Shown here in pieces: positions 44,498 through 52,163 of a stretch of DNA of 64,000 bases; the stretch's first letter is position 1; the number at the start of each line of letters is the position of its first letter. Below the pieces are notes generated by a model. That model did no database searches. It was not told the origin of the DNA and saw only the letters and a list, made by a program, of their open reading frames with translations. Source of the DNA: Desulfobacula sp. (GTDB lineage Bacteria > Desulfobacterota > Desulfobacteria > Desulfobacterales > Desulfobacteraceae); the NCBI GenBank assembly GCA_023701135.1, contig JAMPXP010000014.1, forward strand, positions 89,899 to 153,898, written 5' to 3'. The translations under genes and the position numbers were made by a program.

Positions 44498-45143
44498 AAT
44501 CTTTTTTCTTTGTATGATAACGGTTCTGACGGTTCTTTTCTGCGTCACCCCGGCCCTTGCCGGTAGGGCTGAAAAATTGGCGGCCCTTGAACAGAGAATC
44601 ACCTCCTATACCCTGAACCCGGAATATAAAGACGAGATCTACGCCCTGGCGGTGGTAAAAATCGCCCTTGAATCCATCCGGGAAGGCTCCGGCGGCATCG
44701 GGGCTTGTCTTGTGGACAGCACCACGGGAGAGATTGTGGAATATGGCCGGAACCGCCAGTTCAGCCCGCATTTCCGAAGTGATTTCCATGCAGAAATGGA
44801 TCTGCTCAACAAATACGAAGACCGGGTAAAAAAGATGAATGATCCGGATAATTATAATAATCCGCGGGAATGCAAAAACCTGGTCCTGGTGACCTCGGTG
44901 GAACCCTGTCCCATGTGCCTGACCCGCATCATCAATTCAGGAATCAAGACCGTTCTCTATGTGGTGGAAGACAGGGAAGGGGGCATGGCTACCTGCTTGA
45001 ACAGCCTGCCGCCGTTTTGGAAAGAATTTGCAGAAGACCGGGAATTCCGGCTTGCCGACTGCTCTGCCGAACTCCGGCAGATCGCCATGGACCTGTTTGA
45101 TTTTTCCAGCCGGAGTTTTGCAAAGAACAGAGTGAAAAAATAA
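44487..45143 (+). CDS. Exported cytidine/deoxycytidylate-deaminase-fold protein
   Basis: A 218-residue protein with a signal peptide (FFLCMITVLTVLFCVTPALA, cleavage after about residue 25). The mature part has the zinc-dependent deaminase motifs HAE (His101, Glu103) and PCPMC (Cys141, Cys144), which bind the catalytic zinc and carry the proton shuttle. Such enzymes are normally cytoplasmic, acting on free nucleotides, bases or tRNA, so export is unusual. The ATG at 44487 overlaps the preceding stop region by 11 bases; the frame opens further upstream but without a signal peptide. In this locus it may deaminate a periplasmic ligand such as a guanidine, pterin or nucleotide-like part of the imported compound. 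The substrate is unknown. Confidence 0.8.
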   Translation: MKNKIFFLCMITVLTVLFCVTPALAGRAEKLAALEQRITSYTLNPEYKDEIYALAVVKIALESIREGSGGIGACLVDSTTGEIVEYGRNRQFSPHFRSDFHAEMDLLNKYEDRVKKMNDPDNYNNPRECKNLVLVTSVEPCPMCLTRIINSGIKTVLYVVEDREGGMATCLNSLPPFWKEFAEDREFRLADCSAELRQIAMDLFDFSSRSFAKNRVKK

Positions 45144-45207
45144 TGGACCCAGTGAATGATATCCATGGTTGAGCCATGGAAAAACCCAAAACATAAAGGA
45201 GACCATC

Positions 45208-45351
45208 ATGTGTGACTGCAAATGCCAACATCCGGAAAAACTCAAAGACAAACCTGAAAACTGTACCTCAGAGCAGGTTGAAGAATGCCATGGGAAAACA
45301 GGGGAGCATGGATGCGCCTGCGGTTCCGGGGAAGAGAAAAAAACAAAATAA
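45208..45351 (+). CDS. Small Cys/His-rich peptide, metal-binding or precursor-like
   Basis: A 47-residue peptide beginning MCDCKC, with seven Cys (2, 4, 6, 19, 27, 36, 38) and three His (8, 28, 34) and ending in HGCACG plus a Lys/Glu tail. AAGGAG lies seven bases before the ATG, a strong ribosome site, which supports a real gene. It lies after a small hairpin (TCCATGG at 45162 with CCATGGA at 45174) and 15 bases before the methyltransferase gene. The Cys spacing suits metal binding, as in metallothioneins or metallochaperones. Because a methyltransferase and a radical SAM fusion gene follow at once, it could also be a substrate for modification. Both are inferences. Confidence 0.7.
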   Translation: MCDCKCQHPEKLKDKPENCTSEQVEECHGKTGEHGCACGSGEEKKTK

Positions 45352-45366
45352 CCGAGGAGAATTAAA

Positions 45367-46029
45367 ATGCCGGTGGATAATCCGTATTTAGATGATGAAG
45401 AAGATAAAAAAGCAGCCATGGACATGGATGCCATCGTTAAAACCCTATTTGCTCCCATTTATCCCGTGATTGCAGAGCAGATCACATCCATGCACGGCAT
45501 TACCGCCGGCGCCTGTATCGACCTCGGCGCAGGTCCGGGGGCCCTTTCCATTTCCCTGGCAAGGACCACGGACCTGCACCTCTATGCCGTGGACAAATCG
45601 CCCCACAGCATTGCCATTGCAACTCAAAACATCAAGGACGCAGGCCTTGGGGACCGGATCACCCCGGTGAAATCGGATATTGTAGCCATGCCCTTTGAGG
45701 ACAATTTTGCAGACCTCATGGTGTCCAGGGGATCTATTTTTTTCTGGCAGGATCTGACCAAGGCCTTTAACGAGATCTACCGGGTCCTGAAGCCCGGAGG
45801 CAAAACTCATATCGGCGGGGGATTCGGTACGCCGGAGCTAAAGAAATTCATTTTTGAGGAAATGGCCAAAAAAAACGACGGCTTTGAAGACAGGAGTAAA
45901 AAACGGGGCGGGCCCGAAGCCATGAAACGCATCAAAGACGCCCTGGAACAATCCCTTGCCCGGCAATATCAGATGACCCAGTCGGATATCGGATTCTGGA
46001 TTCATATCGAAAAGGAGAAAACCTCATGA
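45367..46029 (+). CDS. Class I SAM-dependent methyltransferase (UbiE-like)
   Basis: A 220-residue cytoplasmic methyltransferase: motif I CIDLGAGPGALSISLA, strand 2 LYAVDKS, motif II/III with SDIVAMPFEDNFADLMVSRGSIFF and IYRVLKPGGKTHIGGGFG. The fold matches UbiE/arsenite-methyltransferase-type enzymes, but the Cys triad of arsenite methyltransferases is absent. It has a good GGAG before the ATG, follows the small Cys-rich gene and overlaps the radical SAM fusion gene by four bases, so it is likely to act on the same substrate. Confidence 0.85.
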   Translation: MPVDNPYLDDEEDKKAAMDMDAIVKTLFAPIYPVIAEQITSMHGITAGACIDLGAGPGALSISLARTTDLHLYAVDKSPHSIAIATQNIKDAGLGDRITPVKSDIVAMPFEDNFADLMVSRGSIFFWQDLTKAFNEIYRVLKPGGKTHIGGGFGTPELKKFIFEEMAKKNDGFEDRSKKRGGPEAMKRIKDALEQSLARQYQMTQSDIGFWIHIEKEKTS

Positions 46030-47768
46030 AATGCGGGATCTGTGAGATCGGCTGCCAGGTCCCGGAAAACGGATACGGGAAATGCCGGATGATGACGGCC
46101 AGGGGCGGGGTTCTTACGGAACGCTATCCGGACAGCTATTCCACCCTGTTCCCCATTTCCATTGAAACCCTGCCCACCCTGCATTTTTATCCCAATCATA
46201 AATTTTTGCAGGTCTCGTCCATGGGCTGTAATTTTTCCTGCACCGGGTGTATTTCCGAAATCCTGGCCCGGGGAACGGAAAGCATGCCCGCAGTGTTGAA
46301 GCAGATGCCGCCCCAAAAGGTTGTGGAAAAAGCCGTTCATGAAGGCTGCAAAGGCATTGCCTTCTGCCTCAATGATCCTACGGTGTCGTTTTTCTCATTT
46401 TTAAAACTGGCCCGCCTGGCAAAGGAAAACAACCTCCTGGTGGGATTTTCCACCAATGGCTATTTGACGGAACAAGCCCTGGAGGCCCTGATTCCCTTTA
46501 CGGATTTTGTCAATATCGGATTCAAGGGATTCACCGACGAGGCTTACCAGGCCTGCGGGGTCCCCACATCCGGGCCGGTGTTCAGGAATCTGAAACGGCT
46601 CTTTGAGGCCGGGGTTCATGTGGAGGCCGCCGCTATCCACATGAAGGGTTTTGAAGCCGAACTCGCCCGCATTGCCGGTTTCGTTTCCTCCCTGTCCCGG
46701 TGTATCCCTTTCCAGGTCATGCGGTTCGTGCCCTTTGGCGAGGCGGATATTGAATTCGAGCCCACCATCCGGGAATCCGAGGCCCTTTGCGCAGAGCTGG
46801 AAAAGGAACTGGCCCATGTCTATCTCTTTAATTCACCCGGATCAGACCGGTTGAATACCCTGTGCCCGGATTGCGGGGGAACCCTCATCACCCGCGAGTT
46901 TTTCGGCCCCATGGGGTCCAGGATCACGGCGCATTTGCCCAAGGCCCGGTGCGCCTGCGGCAGCCGGCCGGTGATCACCGGGGAGGTTGCGGAAAAACGC
47001 TATGATGAGCACGGCTTTTTCGGGGGATACAGGACCACCAGGGCCTTTGAAATGCTCCATGCCATCCTGGTCTGCATCGGGGCCCATGATCCTGAAAAGG
47101 TGTCTGAGCTTTGGTTTGATCTCGTTCAAACCGATTATCTCAAAGAATTCCACGAGACCGTCCAACTGCCCGATGCCTATGGCGCCATCATTGACCGCCT
47201 GGCCCTGAAAACCGGCTGCACCGAAGCAGGCCATCAACTGAAAAATTTTATCCAGAATACCTTGGCCCGGATCCGGTCCAAAACCTTGGATGTGGACCGG
47301 CCAAGGGTGTATTACGCCATGGGATATCCCTTGTTTGCCCTGAATGCCGAGCGCTTTGAGACCAACCTGGTGGAGGCGGCCGGAGGCGAGTGCCTGAACA
47401 AGCAATTGAAGCGCAAGGGCAAGCCCGGCGTGACTCTTACCCGTGAAGAATTCATGGCCATGAACCCGGACCTTATTTTTATCTCGGGCTTTCTGTCCTG
47501 TCCGGTGTCCGATTTTTACGACTATTGCATCCGTCATGATCTTCTGGTCAATGCTGTGAAAAACAACCGGATCTACGGCCATTTCCCCCTGTGGGATTTC
47601 GGCAGCCCCAGGTGGGTCCTGGGCCTCATGCACATTGCCAATACCCTTCATCCGGAAATTTTTGATTTTGACATGGAAAAAGAAGCCGATGAATTTTACA
47701 GAGAATTTTTTAACCAGCCCTTTGACCGCAAAACCGCCAACCGGTCGTTCTACCGGGCCTCACGGTGA
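46026..47768 (+). CDS. Radical SAM enzyme fused to a binding-protein C-lobe domain
   Basis: A 580-residue cytoplasmic protein. Residues 1-335 repeat the layout of the radical SAM protein at 42318: Cys-rich start (CGICEIGC, GYGKC), cluster motif CNFSCTGC (Cys68, Cys72, Cys75), FSTNGYLTEQALE, NIGFKGF and a zinc-ribbon-like end (LCPDCGG, CACGS). After a helical stretch (about 345-420) comes a domain (about 422-575) that reads like the C-lobe of the FecB/BtuF binding proteins: RPRVYYAMGYPLFALNAERF, EAAGGECL, REEFMAMNPDLIFISGF, AVKNNRIYGHFPLWDFGSPRWVLG and ANTLHPEIFDFDMEKEADEFYREFF. No signal peptide is present. The obvious reading is that the enzyme holds the imported ligand with this domain. It overlaps the methyltransferase by four bases. 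Confidence 0.85.
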   Translation: MKCGICEIGCQVPENGYGKCRMMTARGGVLTERYPDSYSTLFPISIETLPTLHFYPNHKFLQVSSMGCNFSCTGCISEILARGTESMPAVLKQMPPQKVVEKAVHEGCKGIAFCLNDPTVSFFSFLKLARLAKENNLLVGFSTNGYLTEQALEALIPFTDFVNIGFKGFTDEAYQACGVPTSGPVFRNLKRLFEAGVHVEAAAIHMKGFEAELARIAGFVSSLSRCIPFQVMRFVPFGEADIEFEPTIRESEALCAELEKELAHVYLFNSPGSDRLNTLCPDCGGTLITREFFGPMGSRITAHLPKARCACGSRPVITGEVAEKRYDEHGFFGGYRTTRAFEMLHAILVCIGAHDPEKVSELWFDLVQTDYLKEFHETVQLPDAYGAIIDRLALKTGCTEAGHQLKNFIQNTLARIRSKTLDVDRPRVYYAMGYPLFALNAERFETNLVEAAGGECLNKQLKRKGKPGVTLTREEFMAMNPDLIFISGFLSCPVSDFYDYCIRHDLLVNAVKNNRIYGHFPLWDFGSPRWVLGLMHIANTLHPEIFDFDMEKEADEFYREFFNQPFDRKTANRSFYRASR

Positions 47769-47775
47769 TATCTCC

Positions 47776-50040
47776 ATGAAGCAGACCCTCTTTTTATTGT
47801 TTCTGGTCCTGGCCTGTCTGATCCTGCCCGGATCTTCCTTTGGCGTATCAGACCCCTGCCCGCCCTTTTATCTGAAAACCGACCGGGGCGAGACCATCAA
47901 CCCCATGACCGGGGAAAATGCAGACCAGCCCTATTCTCCGCGAAAAACCTGCGGGGCCTGCCATGATGTGGACAAAATCTCCAAGGGCTATCATTTTATG
48001 ATGGACTGGGACAAGGCCAGCGACGACCGGTTCAAGGACACCGACACCCCCTGGCTGGTCTCCACGGGACTGACCGGCGGCCTCATCACCTACGGCTATT
48101 TTCAACTGGCCAAAAAACGGGTCACCCATCCCGATGAAATTGACCTGACGGCCTATGATTTCATCGCCAGGGTTCCCGAGGCCTTCAAGGGCTATCAGAA
48201 ACCCGGCTGCGCAGGCTGCCATGCCGGTGGCGGCATGATGGAACTGGACCGGGACGGAAAACGCTATGACCTTCGCCTGGCCGAAAACCCGGAACTGGCC
48301 GAAATCCTGGACGGCGACTATTATAAAAGCCAATGGGATAAAACCGGCGTCATCGAGCCGGACTGTTTTCTCTGCCACGGAAACCGCTATCATATGCAGA
48401 CCCGCATCGAGCAGACCAAGAGCCTGAATTTCAAATGGGCCGGGACGGCCGCCGCAGGATTGGGACGGGTCTACGGCCGGGTCAGTGAAGGCGAAGTCCC
48501 CAGGGTGGTTTACAACAAACGCCTCTTCAACGAAGACGGAACCTTTTATATGCCGGACATGGTCTTTACCCCCAAACCGGAAAACTGCCTCACCTGCCAT
48601 GCCTCCATCGAACTGGGCAAACGGGGCAATTCCTGGGGAGACCCGGCCAACCCCGATGTCCACCACCTGGCCGGGCTCACCTGTATTGACTGCCATCCCG
48701 GAGACCTCAACCACAATTTTGCCAAGGGCAATGCCACGGACGGCAAGGTGGCCGACGACCTGGACAATACCATGCGATCCTGCCGGGACTGCCATACCCA
48801 GGGCTATAAAGGGGCCACCCCCATGAAGCACCGGGGCATCCGGCAGGACCATCTGGACAAACTCTCCTGCGAGGCCTGCCATATCCCGGAATTGAAACGC
48901 AGCGCCGTGGGGGCCATGTTTCTCAATACCGGGGTCTTCGGCAAACACGGCCAGGCCGAGACCCAGGCCTTTGGCGATGAAAGACCCTGGAAGCCCGCCT
49001 ATGTGATCCGGGCAAAGGACAAGGACAAGATTCCCCGCATCACCCCGGTGAATCCCGTGCTGAGCACCCTGTTCACCAATAAGGAGAAGGGCCTCTATGT
49101 CCCGCTCTTTCTGTCAGAGGTGGAAAAGGCCTATAGCCAATGCAAAGATAAAATGAGCGACAGAAAACCGGCCTATGATTTCCACCGGCCCGAAGACATG
49201 ATCCTCATGCTCTCCACCCTGACCCAAACCCTTTCGGACAACAAACGCTTTACCGCCCTTGCCCCGCAGTTTCATACCGGCGGCCGGATTTATTCCCTTT
49301 CCAAAGACGGGTCCCTGGCGGTTGAAGCGGACACCACCTGGGTGCAGAGGCTTCCCTATTATTCCATAAGCCACAATGTGTCCCCGCTGGACCAGGCCCT
49401 GGGAGCGGGTGGCTGCAAAGACTGCCATTCAAAGGACGCCCACATCTTCAACGGCCTGGTGGTGACGGATTATTTCGGTGATAACGGTAAGCCCACCACG
49501 ATTTCCATGGCCCGATTCCTGGATCTGCCCGCCTCCGTCCAAACCTGGAACAGGGTCTTCGGAACCTTTCTTTCGGCCTGGCCCCTGGTTTTCACGGCCG
49601 TCGCCGCCATCCTTATTTTATTGGTCATGGTCCGGCTCTTCGCCGGCCGCCATGCCTTGCCCGGGTCTTTCGGGCCATGGCCGGTCCTTTTATCCCTGGC
49701 CCTGGTCCTTGGCCTGGCTCATCTGTTCATGACAAGGGAGGTGGGAATCCTCATCTCGGTGCAGAAAATCGTCATGGACCACTCGGCTTTCCTTGGTCCC
49801 TTTTTGATGCTGATCGCAGCTCTTGGCTATGTTTGGCTGGTCCGGAAAATGAGCCAAAACAAAGTCCTGTCAACAGGGTTGTACGGCCTGGGAATCCTGA
49901 CCGCAGGCACGGGCCTGTTTTTATGGATACGGCCTTTTTCTGATAGCGCTATCCTGCTTTTTGCCCTGGGGATCCACGTCATGCTTGCAGCAGCGACAGT
50001 CCTGGTCCTGCTCTGGCTTTCTTTTATGAAAAGGCGGTGA
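47776..50040 (+). CDS. Octahaem cytochrome c with C-terminal membrane domain
   Basis: A 754-residue protein from the ATG at 47776 (the frame is open upstream inside the preceding gene). It has a signal peptide (LFLLFLVLACLILPGSSFG) and eight CxxCH haem motifs: CGACH, CAGCH, CFLCH, CLTCH, CIDCH, CRDCH, CEACH and CKDCH. The last 190 residues hold about five membrane helices (LVFTAVAAILILLVMVRLF, WPVLLSLALVLGLAHLF and others), including His residues that could bind haem b or quinone. It would pass electrons between the quinone pool and periplasmic acceptors. It lies seven bases after the radical SAM fusion gene and ends the locus, so it may reduce the imported metal chelate, or be an independent respiratory protein. 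I cannot match it to a named octahaem family. Confidence 0.85.
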   Translation: MKQTLFLLFLVLACLILPGSSFGVSDPCPPFYLKTDRGETINPMTGENADQPYSPRKTCGACHDVDKISKGYHFMMDWDKASDDRFKDTDTPWLVSTGLTGGLITYGYFQLAKKRVTHPDEIDLTAYDFIARVPEAFKGYQKPGCAGCHAGGGMMELDRDGKRYDLRLAENPELAEILDGDYYKSQWDKTGVIEPDCFLCHGNRYHMQTRIEQTKSLNFKWAGTAAAGLGRVYGRVSEGEVPRVVYNKRLFNEDGTFYMPDMVFTPKPENCLTCHASIELGKRGNSWGDPANPDVHHLAGLTCIDCHPGDLNHNFAKGNATDGKVADDLDNTMRSCRDCHTQGYKGATPMKHRGIRQDHLDKLSCEACHIPELKRSAVGAMFLNTGVFGKHGQAETQAFGDERPWKPAYVIRAKDKDKIPRITPVNPVLSTLFTNKEKGLYVPLFLSEVEKAYSQCKDKMSDRKPAYDFHRPEDMILMLSTLTQTLSDNKRFTALAPQFHTGGRIYSLSKDGSLAVEADTTWVQRLPYYSISHNVSPLDQALGAGGCKDCHSKDAHIFNGLVVTDYFGDNGKPTTISMARFLDLPASVQTWNRVFGTFLSAWPLVFTAVAAILILLVMVRLFAGRHALPGSFGPWPVLLSLALVLGLAHLFMTREVGILISVQKIVMDHSAFLGPFLMLIAALGYVWLVRKMSQNKVLSTGLYGLGILTAGTGLFLWIRPFSDSAILLFALGIHVMLAAATVLVLLWLSFMKRR

Positions 50041-50182
50041 TTGGGATCTGCAAAAAGCCGGGGTAATTCAGAATAAGCTGAATTTAAGCTTTGCATACTC
50101 ATAAGAACAGTGGTATGAAATTTTTTATTCAGGATAAGGGATTATCATTATTGGGTATTATTAATTTCGGTATGTTATCCGG

Positions 50183-51240
50183 TTAGGCATCAAAATTTTG
50201 GCTGATACACGGAACCACACATCAACTTGTTGGGCTACAAAAAATGGGTATAGGATGATTCAATATTACAGTGAACAAGAAAGAGGTCCAGTTCAGCGAA
50301 CAGCCGAGACCATTTCCCCGGCAGTATGGGGGGGTGTAGTCGCTGCAGTAACATCGGCTGTTCAAGACGGTAGCTTCGGTGAAGATTTCCCCGAAGTATG
50401 CCCAGACGGTTCCTGCGTGTGCGGGACCGATATTCAGAAATTCTCACTTGCGTTACAGGCTGAAATTCCAGGTGTTAACTGGCCGTTACAAACGGAGATC
50501 TCTGAGTCGAAAGGAAGGCGAGTTCAGAAGGTGCCCTACGCCCCTGAGACCCTTGATATTTTGGATTTCATCCAGTTCTGTTATAGGCATGTTTCCAAAG
50601 CCGTGCAGGGCTCTTACCATAGCTACTTCAGGCACCATCATCTTTCGTTTGACCGCGATACTGGAAGAGATACATTCCGAGATCGGATCAATAGGATATT
50701 TTCCCGAAATGGCATTGCGTTTGATCTTCGGGTTGACGGTAGCATCAATCGTATAGCTCCGCCTGTCTTGGCTAATGACTTGCGTTCTCCCCTTCCCCCA
50801 ACAGGTGACTCAACTTTGGACCGGTTGTTTGAAGATGCTCGAAGGAAATTTCTTTCGCCTGACTTGTCTTTACGAACCGAGGCGCTCGAGAAGCTTTGGG
50901 ACGCTTGGGAACGCCTCAAGACTGTCTGTATCCCAACCAACAAGAAGGAATCCGTAGCTTGTCTGCTTGAGACCGTGTCTCCTGAACCGAATTTTCGTGC
51001 GTGCCTCGACCGAGAGGCTCGTGAACTGACGGACATCGGAAACTCATTCATGATTCGTCATTCAGAGGTTCAGAAAGTTCCCATTAAGGTGAGTGCCCAC
51101 GTGGATTACCTTTTTCATCGGCTGTTTGCGCTTATGCATCTTATGGTGAAAACTGGGCTCAAGTGACTCGATGATTTATGGAGAGCCCAACCAGAGCATT
51201 AAGTGCGACGGCAAAAAGCCTCCGCGCCTTATGCTTGGCG
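50183..51240 (+). mobile_element. Solitary integron gene cassette
   Basis: The segment starts at the TTAGGC of GTTAGGC (50182-50188) and ends at the G of GTTAGTT (51240). It holds one gene with a 72-base lead and, 18 bases after that gene, an attC-like palindrome. When the segment is closed into a circle, its attC would regain R' GTTAGGC, which pairs with R'' GCCCAAC except for one base. This is how a free cassette should look. No integrase gene is present in the window, so the cassette was probably inserted at a secondary GTT site or left behind. Base composition is more AT-rich than in the preceding locus. Confidence 0.7.
50255..51166 (+). CDS. Cassette-borne protein, possibly abortive-infection (AbiJ-N-terminal-like)
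   Basis: A 303-residue soluble protein. The start YYSEQERGPVQRTAETISPAVWGGVVAAV and the scattered FGEDFPEVCPDG pattern recall the N-terminal domain of AbiJ-type or HEPN-associated defence proteins, but I cannot assign it with confidence. The middle part (QGSYHSYFRHHHLSFDRDTGRDTFRDRINRIF) is rich in His and Arg, and the C-terminal part is helical. The ATG at 50255 has only a weak ribosome site, usual for cassette genes. It is the sole gene of the integron cassette described above. Codon use, with many A/T third positions, differs from the metal locus just upstream, in keeping with transfer. A role in phage defence is an inference. Confidence 0.6.
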   Translation: MIQYYSEQERGPVQRTAETISPAVWGGVVAAVTSAVQDGSFGEDFPEVCPDGSCVCGTDIQKFSLALQAEIPGVNWPLQTEISESKGRRVQKVPYAPETLDILDFIQFCYRHVSKAVQGSYHSYFRHHHLSFDRDTGRDTFRDRINRIFSRNGIAFDLRVDGSINRIAPPVLANDLRSPLPPTGDSTLDRLFEDARRKFLSPDLSLRTEALEKLWDAWERLKTVCIPTNKKESVACLLETVSPEPNFRACLDREARELTDIGNSFMIRHSEVQKVPIKVSAHVDYLFHRLFALMHLMVKTGLK

Positions 51241-51246
51241 TTAGTT
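51185..51246 (+). repeat. attC recombination site (59-base-element-like)
   Basis: R'' GCCCAAC (51185-51191) and R' GTTAGTT (51240-51246) enclose an imperfect palindrome: GCATTAAG pairs with CTTATGC with one extrahelical base, then GTGCGACGGC with GCCTCCGCGC with a two-base mismatch, around an AAAAA loop. Length (about 60 bases), the unpaired base and the GTT core are those of integron attC sites. Confidence 0.7.
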
Positions 51247-51275
51247 AAAATCAATTCATAGTTTAAAAAACTCAG

Positions 51276-51362
51276 AATTTGCATTAAATATATATGCAAA
51301 TTTTATTTAATTTAAACAAAAGGTTTGAAATTTATTTCTGATGCATATATAAATCATGCATC
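51276..51362. promoter_or_regulatory. Paired inverted-repeat operators of the AbiE locus
   Basis: IR1 is AATTTGCAT (51276-51284), nine bases, ATGCAAATT (51294-51302). IR2 is GATGCAT (51340-51346), nine bases, ATGCATC (51356-51362). Both share the ATGCAT-type half-site and the same spacing. AbiEi antitoxins are known to repress their own operon by binding two such inverted repeats, so these are very likely the autoregulatory operators, still intact though the genes are damaged. Confidence 0.7.
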
Positions 51363-51380
51363 GGAAAGGATTTGTAAACC

Positions 51381-52163
51381 ATGTCGTCTGAAAACACAAA
51401 AAGTCTTGAGCAATGCCTGCCTGATGGGCAACTGGTGAACCGTGCCTGGTTAAAGGAGCGGGGATTTAACCGGCCAAGGGTGGACTATGCCTTGCGGGCC
51501 GGTAAGCTTGTGGCATTGACTCAGGGTATATACAGACGTCCGGGGCCTGCGCTCAAGTGGGAACATGTGGTCTTTTCGCTAAACGAAATGGGATATCCGG
51601 TCCATGTGGGCGGACGCAGTGCGCTTGAATTACAGGGGTTGGCCCATTATCTGCCGCTGGGGGGTACGCAGCGGATAGATCTGTACAGTTCTGTGAAAAT
51701 ACCGGCCTAGCCCCTCGGTTTCTCAGATTCTTTCACGTTTGAAATCCATAATAAGCAACTGTTTAAGGAACTCCCAAAAGCCGGGGTGTCCTCCCTTCCT
51801 TTTGGCGCCTGGGATTGGCCGGTTCCCATCAGCACCCCGGAACTTGCCCTGCTTGAATTGCTGGCCGATGTCCGTGAGGAAGCTGACTTTTCAGCAGCGG
51901 ATAAATTTTTTGAAGGCGCTGTCAATTTAAGGCCGGGTTTGCTTTACGAGTTGCTGGCAAACTGCAAGCAGGTGAAGACCAAACGGCTGTTTTTATGGTT
52001 TAGTGACCGCCACGGTCATGTCTGGCGCAAAGCACTTGAAACTGAGGGAATCGACTTAGGCCGGGGCAAACGCATGCTGGTCAAAGGAGGGGCTTTTAAT
52101 GCCGTTTATCAGATAACGGTTCCCAGACAGATGGTCAAAGAGAATGAAAACACCCTATTCTGA
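51381..52163 (+). pseudogene. abiEi: AbiEi antitoxin gene interrupted by an in-frame amber codon
   Basis: The first part (51381-51710) gives a winged-helix AbiEi start: VNRAWLKERGFNRPRVDYALRAGKL, then TQGIYRRPGPALKWE and VGGRSALELQGLAHYLPLGG. It ends in TAG at 51708-51710. The same frame continues without any other stop to 52163 with SFTFEIHNKQLFKELP, SLPFGAWDWPVPISTPELALLELLADV and the rest of the AbiEi C-terminal domain, about 260 residues in all as expected. A single TGG-to-TAG change (a Trp is usual near KIPA in this family) explains it. The locus is a type IV toxin-antitoxin system in decay. Confidence 0.8.

Noticed and set aside
51708..51710. Pyrrolysine insertion at the in-frame TAG of abiEi
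   Set aside because: AbiEi is not a pyrrolysine protein, the neighbouring toxin is also broken, and a Trp (TGG) at this place explains a single-base nonsense change.
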